A stretch of 64,000 nt of DNA, taken from the NCBI GenBank assembly GCA_002479255.1, contig DLMJ01000046.1, positions 1 to 64,000 of the forward strand. Direction: 5' to 3'. How positions within the stretch are numbered: the first letter of the stretch is position 1; each line of letters starts with the position of its first letter. The translations under genes and the position numbers were made by a program. Positions 32,397-41,490 of the stretch are shown piece after piece. The DNA comes from Candidatus Binatus soli (GTDB taxonomy: Bacteria > Desulfobacterota > Binatia > Binatales > Binataceae). The notes beneath the pieces were generated by a model, which saw only the letters and a program-made list of their open reading frames with translations, was not told the origin of the DNA and searched no databases.

Positions 32397-33790
32397 TGCG
32401 CGGCGGGAATCCAGACGGATACCGTCGTTCCTTCATGCACCTTGCTCTCGATCCGCAGCGCGCCATGATGCAACTGGACGATGTGCTTGACGATCGCCAG
32501 GCCCAGGCCGGTGCCGCCCAGTTCGCGCGAGCGGGCCCGATCGACGCGATAGAATCGCTCGGTCAGGCGCGGGATATCGGCGGCTGGAATTCCCTCGCCG
32601 GTATCAGCGACGACCAGCGCGACGCCCGGCTTGGCGTCTGCTCCGTTGGCGCCCGCGGCTGCGCGAGCCTCGACCGTGACGCGGCCCTCGCGCGGAGTGT
32701 ACTTGATCGCGTTGTCGATCAGATTGAGCATCACCTGATGCAAGCGGTCGCGATCGCCGGCCAGCTTCGGCAATCCCGGCGGGCATTTCACTTCCAGGTG
32801 CAGGCCGCGGCGTCCCGCCTGCTCCTGCATCAACTCCGCCGCCTCGGACAGCACGCGCAACGGCTCGAGTTGCTCGATCTTGAGCGGAGTCAGCCCGCGC
32901 TCCAAATCCGAGAGCGAGACCAGGTCGTCGAGCAAACGCGCCAGCCGGCGCGCCTGCCGCTCGATGATGCCGAGAAAGCGCGCCGCGGTTTCACGATCAT
33001 CCACGCCTTGAACGAGGGTTTCGGCGTAGCCGTACAGCGCGCTGAGCGGAGTGCGCAGCTCGTGCGTGAGGTTCGAAATGAAGTCGGCGCGCAGCGTCTC
33101 GTACGACTTGAGCTGCGTGATGTCGTGGAAGACGAACACCCACGCCGCGCCGCGCGAGGTGCGAATCTGCGCGGCGCTGGCGCTCACGTAAAGCGGCGCG
33201 GGATTCTGGATCATGATCTCCGCGCTCATGACGCTATTGTCCGCCGATCGCATCGAGCGACCGGCAAACTCCTGCAGGCGCGGGTCGCGGCATAGCTCGA
33301 CGAACGGCCGATCGCGATAGTCGGTGTCGGCTCCCAGAGCAAAGATGCGCCGGGCCGAGCCGTTGAGCAGAACCACCTCCCCGCGCGCGCCGGTCACGAC
33401 CACTGCCTCGGTCATGCTGCGCAGGATCGCCTCGAACTCGTCGCGCTGCTCGGCAAGCGAGTCCACCTCGGCGACGATCGCGTCGGCAGCGTCGAGCAAG
33501 TGGCGCTCCGCACGGCCCATCGCGTCGCTTCCGTTGGGCAGCAGATGCGGCGGCGGACGCCTGTCCTGCAGCGCGGCGGCAACCGCGTCCAGTCTTTCTG
33601 CGCGGCGCGACAGCGTGCGTCCGATCGCGCGGGCGGGAATCGCGCCGAGCGCAAGCCCGAGCACGATTACGACGGCGACCCACACACCCGACGCCGCTCC
33701 GGTGGCGGCAAGCACCACCAGGAATATAGCTGCCGGTGCGAGGCCGATTCCTATCGCTGCGATCAGGCCGGCGGTCGGTGATCTATCCAA
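32387..33790 (-). CDS. phoR: Phosphate regulon sensor histidine kinase PhoR
   Basis: A 467-residue sensor kinase: two N-terminal helices (about 8-30 and 35-52) with almost no periplasmic loop, a linker coil, a PAS domain (about 115-225), the dimerisation/phosphoacceptor segment FISNLTHELRTPLSAL with H243, and an ATPase domain with NLIDNAIKYTP, ADTGEGIP and GGTGLGLAIVKH. The absence of a periplasmic sensing domain is normal for PhoR, which is controlled through PhoU and Pst. Overlaps phoB by eight bases; last gene of the Pst/Pho operon. Confidence 0.92.
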   Translation of the reverse strand: MDRSPTAGLIAAIGIGLAPAAIFLVVLAATGAASGVWVAVVIVLGLALGAIPARAIGRTLSRRAERLDAVAAALQDRRPPPHLLPNGSDAMGRAERHLLDAADAIVAEVDSLAEQRDEFEAILRSMTEAVVVTGARGEVVLLNGSARRIFALGADTDYRDRPFVELCRDPRLQEFAGRSMRSADNSVMSAEIMIQNPAPLYVSASAAQIRTSRGAAWVFVFHDITQLKSYETLRADFISNLTHELRTPLSALYGYAETLVQGVDDRETAARFLGIIERQARRLARLLDDLVSLSDLERGLTPLKIEQLEPLRVLSEAAELMQEQAGRRGLHLEVKCPPGLPKLAGDRDRLHQVMLNLIDNAIKYTPREGRVTVEARAAAGANGADAKPGVALVVADTGEGIPAADIPRLTERFYRVDRARSRELGGTGLGLAIVKHIVQLHHGALRIESKVHEGTTVSVWIPAAQQG

Positions 33791-34544
33791 GCGCTTCGGG
33801 GTTGAAGCGATAACCGACGCTTCGCACCGTGAGGATCAATTCCGGATTGGCGTCGTCGCGCTCGATATGCTGGCGCAGGCGGCGCACGTGCACGTCGACG
33901 GTCCGCGGTTCGACGAACGTGTCGCGGCCCCACACCATGTCGAGCAGTTGTTCGCGCGTGTACACACGCATCGGATGCTGCACGAAAAATTTGAGTAGTT
34001 CGAACTCGCGCAGCGCAAGCTCCCTGCGCTTGCCGTCGACGAACACCTGGTAGGTGCCGAAGTCCATTCGCAGCCGCCCCTTCTCATACGCACCGCCGCC
34101 GGAATCCGGCTCCGAGAGCGGATTGGCTCGCCGCAGGAGCGCCTTCACGCGCGCTACCAGCTCGCGCGGGCTGAACGGCTTGACCACGTAATCATCGGCG
34201 CCCATCTCCAGGCCGAGTACCTTGTCCACCTCGGTGCCCTTGGCGGTGACGATGAGTATCGGAAGATGCGCGGTCTCGCGCTCGGCGCGCATCTGCCGGC
34301 AGACCTGCAGCCCCGGCATCCCCGGCAGCATCAGATCGAGCACCATCAGATCGGGCACGCGGCGCTTGACGCGCTCGAGCGCCTGCGCCCCGTCGGCCGC
34401 CTCCTCGACGATGAGACCCTCCTGGGCGAGGTTGTAGCGGATCAGTTCGCGAATATCGGCATCGTCTTCAACGATCAGCACGCGGTAGCGGACTCCGCGT
34501 TGCGCCTCGGAGACCGCGTTCGTGGCCTGGCTTGTTTGATTCAT
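33783..34544 (-). CDS. phoB: Phosphate regulon response regulator PhoB
   Basis: A 253-residue OmpR-type regulator. Receiver domain: acidic pair D27/D28, phosphoacceptor D70 (VLDLMLPG), T100 and K122 (VVKPFSPREL). The winged-helix effector begins near residue 160 and includes LREFELLKFFVQHPMRVYTR and RTVDVHVRRLRQHIE. An N-terminal extension of about 19 residues precedes the receiver. It should bind the box at 38016-38033 and activate this same operon. Confidence 0.93.
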   Translation of the reverse strand: MNQTSQATNAVSEAQRGVRYRVLIVEDDADIRELIRYNLAQEGLIVEEAADGAQALERVKRRVPDLMVLDLMLPGMPGLQVCRQMRAERETAHLPILIVTAKGTEVDKVLGLEMGADDYVVKPFSPRELVARVKALLRRANPLSEPDSGGGAYEKGRLRMDFGTYQVFVDGKRRELALREFELLKFFVQHPMRVYTREQLLDMVWGRDTFVEPRTVDVHVRRLRQHIERDDANPELILTVRSVGYRFNPEALG

Positions 34545-34569
34545 CGCTTCACCTCCTCCACCTTGTCAA

Positions 34570-35265
34570 TCAAGTTGCCCGCTTCCTGGTTTCGTCGTGA
34601 CGGATCATTTTGCCCTTGACCATGAACGTCACCATTTCGGCGATGTTGGTCGCGTGATCGGCGATACGCTCGAGATACTTGGAAATGAACAGCAGCCGCG
34701 TCGCGGACCCGATCGTGTGCGGATCCTCGGCCATGTAGCTGAGCAGCTCGCGATAGACCTGGTAGTTGAGCAGATCGACTTCGTCGTCGCGCGCGATCAC
34801 CTGGTCGGCGAGGTCGGTGTCGTCGCGCATGAACGCGTCGATACTGTCCCTGACCATCGACTGCGCGATCTCCGCCATCCGCGGCAAGTCTATGTAGGGC
34901 TTGAGCTGCGGAACTTCGTTCAGTTCCAGCGTGCGCTCGCAGATGTTGACCGCGTTGTCGCCGATTCGTTCCAGGTCGGTCGTGATCTTCAGTCCCGTGG
35001 TGATGAAGCGCAGATCGCTGGCGGTGGGCTGATGCAGCGCGAGCAGCCGGATACACTGCTCGTCGATATCGTTGTCCATCCGATTTACTTCTTCGTCGCG
35101 CGCGATCACCTCGCGGGCGTGCTCGCTGTCGCGATTAACCAGTGCATCGACCGCCTCGGCGATTTGACGCTCCACCAATCCGCCCATCTTGAGCAGACCG
35201 GCGCGCAAGCCGCGCAAATCCTCTTCGTACTGCCTGTTGGTATGCTGCGGCTGGGTGCTATCCAT
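34570..35265 (-). CDS. phoU: Phosphate transport regulator PhoU
   Basis: A 231-residue all-helical protein with the two PhoU repeats; metal-contacting motifs EVNRMDNDIDEQC and the second-half DDEVDLLNYQVYREL are visible, plus TGLKITTDLERIGDNAVNI and KYLERIADHATNIAEM. It links the Pst transporter to PhoR signalling. Placed between pstB and phoB with 17 and 25 base gaps. Confidence 0.94.
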   Translation of the reverse strand: MDSTQPQHTNRQYEEDLRGLRAGLLKMGGLVERQIAEAVDALVNRDSEHAREVIARDEEVNRMDNDIDEQCIRLLALHQPTASDLRFITTGLKITTDLERIGDNAVNICERTLELNEVPQLKPYIDLPRMAEIAQSMVRDSIDAFMRDDTDLADQVIARDDEVDLLNYQVYRELLSYMAEDPHTIGSATRLLFISKYLERIADHATNIAEMVTFMVKGKMIRHDETRKRAT

Positions 35266-35282
35266 TCTACTCTTCCCCGATA

Positions 35283-36044
35283 TCAGCCGAATCGCCCGGT
35301 GATATAGTCTTCAGTCTCGCGCCGGGTGGGGTTCGTGAATATCTGCTTGGTCTCGCCATATTCGACCAGGTCGCCGGTGTACATGAAGGCGGTCATGTCG
35401 GAGCAGCGGGCGGCTTGCTGCATGTTATGGGTCACGATAACGATAGTGTACGCCGACTTAAGTTCCAGCAATAGTTCTTCGATGCGCGCGGTCGAGATCG
35501 GATCGAGTGCGGAGCATGGCTCGTCCATCAACAGCACCTCGGGCTGAACCGCCAGCGCGCGCGCCACGCACAGGCGCTGCTGCTGTCCGCCCGACAAACT
35601 GCCGCCCGGCCGCCGCAGGCGATCTTTCACCTCTTCCCAAAGCGCCGCCTGGCGCAGGCTTCGCTCGATTACCTCATGGCGCTCGGCGTGGCTTATCTGC
35701 ACCCCGTTGAGGGTCAGCCCCGCCGCGACGTTGTCCTCGATCGACATGGTTGGAAAGGGAGTCGGCTTCTGGAAAACCATCCCTATCCGCCGCCGCACCT
35801 GCACCGGATCGACGCCGTCGGCGTAGATGTTGTTTCCGTCGAGCAGCACCTCGCCGGTCGCGGTCGCGCCGGGCACCACCTCATGCATCCGGTTGAGACA
35901 TCGCACCAGCGTCGATTTGCCGCATCCCGACGGTCCGATGATCGCGGCGATGCGGTCTTGCTCGAAGGAAAGGCTGACATCGTGAAGCGCGCGATTCTTG
36001 TGGAAGTACGCGTTGAGATTTTTGACGACCAGCTTTTCAGCCAT
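35283..36044 (-). CDS. pstB: Phosphate ABC transporter ATP-binding protein
   Basis: A 253-residue ATPase: Walker A GPSGCGKSTLVR, Q-loop VFQKPTPFP (PstB-specific), signature LSGGQQQRLCVARALA and Walker B LLMDEPCSALDPIST. The start at 36044 follows the pstA stop by two bases. It energises high-affinity phosphate uptake through PstCA. Confidence 0.95.
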   Translation of the reverse strand: MAEKLVVKNLNAYFHKNRALHDVSLSFEQDRIAAIIGPSGCGKSTLVRCLNRMHEVVPGATATGEVLLDGNNIYADGVDPVQVRRRIGMVFQKPTPFPTMSIEDNVAAGLTLNGVQISHAERHEVIERSLRQAALWEEVKDRLRRPGGSLSGGQQQRLCVARALAVQPEVLLMDEPCSALDPISTARIEELLLELKSAYTIVIVTHNMQQAARCSDMTAFMYTGDLVEYGETKQIFTNPTRRETEDYITGRFG

Positions 36045-36046
36045 GG

Positions 36047-36922
36047 CTACCTTGGCGCTTTCGCCGCCCCGCCCGTCACCCATCGCACGCCCAGCTCGAG
36101 CGCGAGAATTATGCCCGTCAGCACCAGCGCGCCCGCCCACGCCTGCCGCTGCCAGTCGGCGAAGGGCGAAATGGCATAAGTGTAAACCTGAACCGTCAGC
36201 GTGTTGATCGGATGAAACAGCGAAGTTGACCAGAACCGGTTGCCGAACGCCGTAAACAGCAGCGGCGCCGTCTCGCCCGAGACTCGGGCCACCGCCAGGA
36301 TGACGCCGGTGGTGATTCCCGACAGCGCCGTGCGCGCGACCACCGACAGCGTCGTGCGCCAATGCGGCACGCCCAGCGCCAGCGACGCCTCGCGCAGTTC
36401 GGGCGGCACCAGCAGCACCATCTCTTCGGTGGTGCGCGTGACCAGCGGAATCATGATCGCCGCCAGCGCGACGGAACCGGCCAGCGTCGAGAACCCGCCG
36501 AACGGACGCACGATCACCGCGTAGGCAAAGATTCCCACCACGATCGACGGCACACCCATCAGGACGTCGGCCGAGAAACGCACCCAGTTGGTGAACTGGC
36601 TCGCGCGATTCGCCGCCAGGTAGAGACCCGCGCCAACCCCGATCGGCACCCCAATCAGGCACGCGATCCCCACCACTTCCAGCGTGCCGACGATCGCGTT
36701 GGCCATCCCGCCGCCCGCTTCGCCGACCGGCGCGGGCATGTGCGTGAAGAACGCCCAGTTCAGACTCGCGACACCCTTGGTGAGCAGATAGCCAAGCACC
36801 AGGAACAGCGGGATCAGCGTCAGGATGGTCGCGCCGACCGTGATCGCCATCATCGAATCGCTCTTGAACTTGCGATAGCGATAGCTGGTCTCGCCGTGAA
36901 GATTGCTGACGCCGGCCGCCAT
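36047..36922 (-). CDS. pstA: Phosphate ABC transporter permease PstA
   Basis: A 291-residue inner-membrane permease with six helices and the coupling motif EASLALGVPHWRTTLSVV. A PstA-typical ARVSGETAPLLFTAFGN block follows. The ATG overlaps the pstC stop by one base (TAATG). Confidence 0.94.
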   Translation of the reverse strand: MAAGVSNLHGETSYRYRKFKSDSMMAITVGATILTLIPLFLVLGYLLTKGVASLNWAFFTHMPAPVGEAGGGMANAIVGTLEVVGIACLIGVPIGVGAGLYLAANRASQFTNWVRFSADVLMGVPSIVVGIFAYAVIVRPFGGFSTLAGSVALAAIMIPLVTRTTEEMVLLVPPELREASLALGVPHWRTTLSVVARTALSGITTGVILAVARVSGETAPLLFTAFGNRFWSTSLFHPINTLTVQVYTYAISPFADWQRQAWAGALVLTGIILALELGVRWVTGGAAKAPR

Positions 36923-37956
36923 TACTTGCCCGTCTCCCGATAGCGGCGCTGCTGCACGACGAGCACCAGCGCGCGCGCCACGACGTTGAGCACGATTCCG
37001 AGAATCAGCAGCACCAGTCCCAGTTCGATTAGCGCGGCGACATACAGGTCGGAGGTGGCTTCCGCGAATTCGTTGGCGATTACGCTGGCAAGCGTCGCCG
37101 CCGGCTTGAACAGCGACGCGGAAATCTGCGCCGAGTTGCCGATTACCATCGCCACCGCGATCGTCTCGCCGAGTGCGCGGCCCAGCCCCAGGATTATCGC
37201 GCCAATGACGCCCGTCATGCCGTACGGGATCACCGCCGTCTTGACCATCTCCCACTTGGTCGCGCCAAGCGCGAGCGCGGCCTCGCGCTGCGTATGCGGC
37301 ACGACGCGAAAGACGTCGGTGCAAACCGACGAAATGTACGGGATGATCATGATCGCGAGGATTATCCCCGCCGAAAGCATCCCGACTGCCACCTTGGGCC
37401 CCTGGAACAACGGCAGCCAGCCGAACCAATGCGCCAACGGCGGCTCGACGTGGTCGCGAATCCACGGACCCATCACGAACACGGCCCACAGGCCGTACAC
37501 GACGCTGGGAATTGCGGCCAGAAGATCGACCAGGAAGCCCAGCCGATGGCTTAACCAGTCGGGCGCCATCTCGCTCAGGCACAGCGCGACGCCGAGACTT
37601 AGCGGCACCGCGAGTGCCAACGCGATGAACGACGAAACGAACGTCCCGTAGATGAACGGCAGCGCGCCGTATTGTTCATTAACCGGATCCCAATCTGCGC
37701 TGATGAAAAAATGCAGACCAAACGCCCGAATCGCAGGAAAGCTGTCGGCAATCAGCGCAACCGCAAGTCCGAACAGCAACGCGAGAATCGACAGCGCAAG
37801 AATAAATGTCGCGGTGTTGAAAATTCGATCGCCGAACAGACGCACCTGCACGGGCGCCCTCGCGCGCTCGTGTCGGACCGCCGGAATGCTGTCGGCCATC
37901 GAACCTTCTAATTCGGACAAGCGAACTCTTCCTTCAGAATTTTTTACCGCACTCAC
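36922..37956 (-). CDS. pstC: Phosphate ABC transporter permease PstC
   Basis: A 344-residue permease with an N-terminal cytoplasmic extension of about 45 residues, six helices, the coupling motif EAALALGATKWEMVKTAV and GLGRALGETIAVAMVIGNS. First gene of the operon, 60 bases after the PhoB box. The usual upstream gene pstS, for the periplasmic phosphate-binding protein, is missing here. Confidence 0.94.
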   Translation of the reverse strand: MSAVKNSEGRVRLSELEGSMADSIPAVRHERARAPVQVRLFGDRIFNTATFILALSILALLFGLAVALIADSFPAIRAFGLHFFISADWDPVNEQYGALPFIYGTFVSSFIALALAVPLSLGVALCLSEMAPDWLSHRLGFLVDLLAAIPSVVYGLWAVFVMGPWIRDHVEPPLAHWFGWLPLFQGPKVAVGMLSAGIILAIMIIPYISSVCTDVFRVVPHTQREAALALGATKWEMVKTAVIPYGMTGVIGAIILGLGRALGETIAVAMVIGNSAQISASLFKPAATLASVIANEFAEATSDLYVAALIELGLVLLILGIVLNVVARALVLVVQQRRYRETGK

Positions 37957-38002
37957 ATCGGGAGCCGATCACTACATCGCGACCGGACTGACCGTCGTCA
38001 CA

Positions 38003-38033
38003 ATCATACGCATCGAATGTTGCGGGAATGTTA
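38003..38033 (-). promoter_or_regulatory. Candidate PhoB box and -10 of the pst-pho operon
   Basis: On the minus strand TAACATT-CCCG-CAACATT (38016-38033) is a pair of 7-bp direct repeats with a 4-bp spacer, the 11-bp periodicity of PhoB boxes. A -10 element TATGAT follows at 38003-38008. This substitutes for a -35, as in PhoB-activated promoters. Confidence 0.6.
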
Positions 38034-38078
38034 CGGAGGCTGAAAATCGCAATGAACCCGCGAATCTTCGGCGAAAGC

Positions 38079-38126
38079 GGCAGGGGCTGCCCCCTGCCCA
38101 AGGAGGTGCGGAACCCACGGTGGGTT
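38079..38126. repeat. Composite palindromic repeat, copy B
   Basis: GGCAGGGG and CCCCTGCC arms (38079-38098) next to AACCCAC-G-GTGGGTT (38112-38126, extended by CGG/CCG pairs). The second hairpin starts just after the serS stop and could end serS transcription. Same two-hairpin order as copy E at 60246. Confidence 0.6.
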
Positions 38127-38132
38127 CCGCAT

Positions 38133-39464
38133 TTAATTTTTCGTTATCCGTTCCACTCCGCCCATATAAGGCCGCAAGACCTCGGGAATCGTCACGCTGC
38201 CGTCCTCGTTCTGGTAGTTTTCCAGCACCGCGATCAGAGTCCGCGGCAACGCCAGCCCTGAACCATTGAGGGTGTGGAGCAACTCGGGCTTGCCGCCCTT
38301 GGTTTTGAAACGAATCTTCGCGCGGCGTGCCTGAAAGTCCGTGCAGTTGGAAATGGAACTGACCTCGAGCCATTCAGCACATCCCGGCGCCCACATTTCC
38401 AGATCATAAGTGACCGCGCTCGCGAAACTCAGATCGGCCGTGCACAGTTCGACGACGCGAAACGGAATTTTCAGCCGCCGGCATATCTCCGAGGCATCGT
38501 TCACCATCTTGTGAAATTCATCGTCCGACGTTTCCGGGCGAACCAGCTTGACCATCTCGACCTTGTCGAACTGATGCCCGCGCTTGATGCCGCGCACGTC
38601 GCGCCCGGCCGACATCTTCTCGCGCCTGAAGCACGGCGTATATGCGGTCAGGTAAATTGGCAGGCGATTTTCGTCGAGAGTTTCGTCGCGATGGAGGCTG
38701 GTCAGCGGAACCTCGGCGGTCGGGATGAACCAGAAGTCATCCTCTTCGTCGTGGTACATCGTGTCCGCGTTCTTTGGGAGATGCCCGGTGCTCGTGGCCG
38801 TCTCGCGAGTCACCATCAGCGGCGGGATTATCTCGAGGTAGCCCTGCTCCTGCTTGACGTCGAGCATCCACGTTATCAGCGCGCGCTCGAGCCTTGCGCC
38901 CGCGCCGCTCAAGACATAGAAACGCGTGCCCGAGAGTTTTACTCCGCGATCGAAATCGATGATTCCAAGATTCTCGCCGAGTTCCCAATGCGGGAGCGGC
39001 TTGAACGCGGTGAACTCTATCCGTGTTCCCTCGGTTCTGATTACACGGTTGTCGGCCTCGCTGGCGCCGACGACGACATACGGCCGCGGGATGTTGGGCA
39101 TAGTAAGCGCCAACTCCTCAACCTTCCGCTCGGCGAGCCCCAGCTGCATGGCCAATTCCAACGAGGGGTTGCCGGTAGTCGCTACGCCAGCGGGGTCTGT
39201 GAAAAGTTTAGTCAGCTTCTCTTCATCCGCTTCTTCTGCTCGTATCTTCGCGATCACGGCCGAGCGCTCGTCTGGCGGTAGCTTGCCGACTTCCCTTGCG
39301 CGCAGTTTGCGTAGGGCTCGCAGCCGATCGACTGTGTCCTGAAGCTTGCGACGCTTCTGGTCAGCTTCGAGTAGTCGATCGACTTCCGCGGGGTCGATCC
39401 CCCGCTTGGCTAGTTCGCCTTTTACAAAATCGGGGCGTTCACGAATCAGCTTGATATCCAGCAT
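38133..39464 (-). CDS. serS: Seryl-tRNA synthetase
   Basis: A 443-residue class II synthetase: N-terminal MLDIKLIRERPDFVKGELAK and a long coiled-coil arm (about 30-105) for tRNA binding; class II motif 2 (TPCFRREKMSAGRDVRGIKR) and motif 3 (GSGLALPRTLIAVLENYQ) are present, ending in the usual IPEVLRPYMGG. It charges tRNA-Ser. The start lies directly after yraN. Confidence 0.96.
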   Translation of the reverse strand: MLDIKLIRERPDFVKGELAKRGIDPAEVDRLLEADQKRRKLQDTVDRLRALRKLRAREVGKLPPDERSAVIAKIRAEEADEEKLTKLFTDPAGVATTGNPSLELAMQLGLAERKVEELALTMPNIPRPYVVVGASEADNRVIRTEGTRIEFTAFKPLPHWELGENLGIIDFDRGVKLSGTRFYVLSGAGARLERALITWMLDVKQEQGYLEIIPPLMVTRETATSTGHLPKNADTMYHDEEDDFWFIPTAEVPLTSLHRDETLDENRLPIYLTAYTPCFRREKMSAGRDVRGIKRGHQFDKVEMVKLVRPETSDDEFHKMVNDASEICRRLKIPFRVVELCTADLSFASAVTYDLEMWAPGCAEWLEVSSISNCTDFQARRAKIRFKTKGGKPELLHTLNGSGLALPRTLIAVLENYQNEDGSVTIPEVLRPYMGGVERITKN

Positions 39465-39902
39465 TCAGAATGCGTTCCTCAACAGTTCAATTTCCAGCCG
39501 CTTGCCCGACGCGTCAACCGCCACGATGTCAAAGCGCATCTCGCTGTCGTCCGCGCGATAGCGCCTCGCAAACACTTCCGCCGCGCGGCGCATCCGCTTT
39601 TGCTTGCGCTCATCGACCGCCTCTTCGGGCGCACCCGCCGCGCGGCTGCGGCGCGTCTTCACCTCGACGAAGACCAGAGTCTCGCCGTCCATTGCGACGA
39701 GATCTATTTCCGCTCCGGCGGCGCGAAAATTCCTCGCGACGATCCGGTAGCCATTGCGCCGCAGATGCCGTTCAGCAGCACGCTCGCCGCGCCGCCCGAG
39801 CGCAACCTGTCCTCGAAGAGCAGCCAACCAGGCCACGGCTCGGGCAATCGACTCGCGCGGCTTCATCTTATCCAACGCGCCCCCATCCTCGCGAGATGAC
39901 AC
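39465..39902 (-). CDS. yraN: UPF0102 / YraN family nuclease-fold protein
   Basis: A 145-residue protein: LGRRGERAAERHLRRNGYRI, the nuclease-like core AGAEIDLVAMDGETLVFVEV with KTRRS (PD-(D/E)XK-type D..EVK) and a C-terminal FDIVAVD. Function of the family is unproven; a Holliday-junction resolvase-like fold is known. The stop directly precedes the serS start, so the two genes are cotranscribed. An N-terminal extension of about 30 residues suggests the start could be the internal ATG at codon 13. Confidence 0.88.
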   Translation of the reverse strand: MSSREDGGALDKMKPRESIARAVAWLAALRGQVALGRRGERAAERHLRRNGYRIVARNFRAAGAEIDLVAMDGETLVFVEVKTRRSRAAGAPEEAVDERKQKRMRRAAEVFARRYRADDSEMRFDIVAVDASGKRLEIELLRNAF

Positions 39903-39987
39903 GAGACAACGACGACCCTAAGGCTAAAAGTCCGCGCCGGCAGCCGCAAGCCAAATCAATGTCTATCCACAGAGGACCGGCGAGCCA

Positions 39988-40746
39988 TCATGATTTGAGC
40001 AGACTCAGGAAGAACAGCCCGCCGGCCACGGCTACGATGACCGGGCCGGAAGGACGGTGCGTCAAAACAGCTATCCAACTGCCCAGAAGCGTGGAGGCGA
40101 GCGCAGCTCCGATTGCAATCGCGAACATGGCGTCGATGCTTGTCGCGAGACGCTTGGCAACGGTTGCCGGGATGATGATGAGGGAGCCCATGAGCAGCAC
40201 CCCGAGATAACGCATTCCCAGCGCGACGGTCACTGCGAAGGCGACCAGAAACGCGAGGTCCAGGCTCCTGACGCCAATGCCCGAAGCGATCGCTACCTCG
40301 TTCGAGACCAATGACACTACGAGACGATCTCGCGCCTTGAAAATGAAACAAGCCACCGCAAGGCCGGCGACCAGACCGAACAATGTCTCCGCGGTCGTCA
40401 CACTGCCCGGCGTCCCGAATAAGGCGTCGATAAGTTCTTCGCCGGTAGCAGTGAGGCTGCCGATGGCAAGCGCGACTGAAAACACGACTCCCGTGATCGC
40501 TTCGGTCGATAGTTTGGTCTTGCCCTCAATCGCCCAAATCAAAACGGCGCCCGCCAGCAGCGCGGCCAGCGCACCGAGCAGCGGGTTGAGTCTGAGGACG
40601 AGAGCCAGCCCGATTCCCGGCAAAGCGACGTGAGAGAAGGCGTCAGCGGCCAACGTCATCCGTCGCATCACGGCGAAGCAGCCCACGAGCCCGGCCGCAA
40701 CTGACATTGCGGCGCACACAATCAGCGCCCTAGCGTCCATGGTCAT
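39988..40746 (-). CDS. Zinc/manganese-type ABC transporter permease (ABC-3 family)
   Basis: A 252-residue permease with about eight helices: GCFAVMRRMTLAADAFSHVA with the conserved SHVALPG, and AFAVTVALGMRYLGVLLMGS near the C-terminus. Family members import Zn2+ or Mn2+ (ZnuB/MntB). It overlaps the ATPase gene by 17 bases; an ATG two codons in is the alternative start. No periplasmic binding protein is adjacent. Confidence 0.88.
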   Translation of the reverse strand: MTMDARALIVCAAMSVAAGLVGCFAVMRRMTLAADAFSHVALPGIGLALVLRLNPLLGALAALLAGAVLIWAIEGKTKLSTEAITGVVFSVALAIGSLTATGEELIDALFGTPGSVTTAETLFGLVAGLAVACFIFKARDRLVVSLVSNEVAIASGIGVRSLDLAFLVAFAVTVALGMRYLGVLLMGSLIIIPATVAKRLATSIDAMFAIAIGAALASTLLGSWIAVLTHRPSGPVIVAVAGGLFFLSLLKS

Positions 40747-41485
40747 CGTGGAAGTGAAAGCTGATTGGCGTACCGTAGACTTCCGACAACCGCTCGGGCG
40801 TGAGAACCGCTTGGGGCGCTCCCAAGTAGGCTTGTTGCCGTGCGAGGCACAAAACGGTGGAGGCGTAGTGGTACACGACGCTCAGGTCATGCGAGATGAG
40901 AAGGGTCGTAATCGCCTCTTCTTGCTGGAGTCGGCGAAGTGCTGCATTCAGCGCTTCCTGGCCAGGAACATCGACACCCGCCGCCGGTTCGTCGAGCAGG
41001 AGGACGTCGGGCTTCCCGATCAACGCAAACGCGACCAGGAGGCGCTGAAACTGGCCTCCCGACATGCTTCCGATCGGTTTAACCAACACCTCTTCCCGCA
41101 GATCCACGCGCTCCAGAGCACGAAGTGCATCTTCCTTTCGCGCGCGTGCGATCGTTAACTTGGCGCGCAGGAGATCTCGTCCGGTTATCGGAAGATCGCG
41201 CTCGATATCGAGTTTCTGCGGCACGTAGCCGAACCGTGTGCCCGGCGCCCAGCGGATCGTCCCTTCGTGCGCAATCGCGCCAATGAGCGCCCGGAACAGC
41301 ACCGTTTTGCCGGCGCCGTTCGGACCAATTACAGCAAGCGAAGCCCCGCGGGCGACGGTGAAACTGAGGTCCGCGAGGATCACCGTGTGGTCGAAGCTGA
41401 CAGTGAGGCGATTCACATCGAGGACAGAACCGCCAACGGCTGCCTCTTGGCTGGGAATCTGGCGCTCTGGAACCTCGTTCGCCAT
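40730..41485 (-). CDS. Zinc/manganese-type ABC transporter ATP-binding protein
   Basis: A 251-residue ATPase: Walker A GPNGAGKTVLFR, Q-loop YVPQKLDIERDLP (the family-typical PQ region), signature MSGGQFQRLLVAFAL, Walker B LLLDEPAAGVD and a His-rich C-terminus (SFHFHDDHGR) fit for metal. ATG at 41485 is chosen: the longer reading from 41551 lies inside another gene in a different frame. It follows the desulforedoxin-like gene by five bases. Confidence 0.88.
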   Translation of the reverse strand: MANEVPERQIPSQEAAVGGSVLDVNRLTVSFDHTVILADLSFTVARGASLAVIGPNGAGKTVLFRALIGAIAHEGTIRWAPGTRFGYVPQKLDIERDLPITGRDLLRAKLTIARARKEDALRALERVDLREEVLVKPIGSMSGGQFQRLLVAFALIGKPDVLLLDEPAAGVDVPGQEALNAALRRLQQEEAITTLLISHDLSVVYHYASTVLCLARQQAYLGAPQAVLTPERLSEVYGTPISFHFHDDHGR

Positions 41486-41490
41486 CAAAT

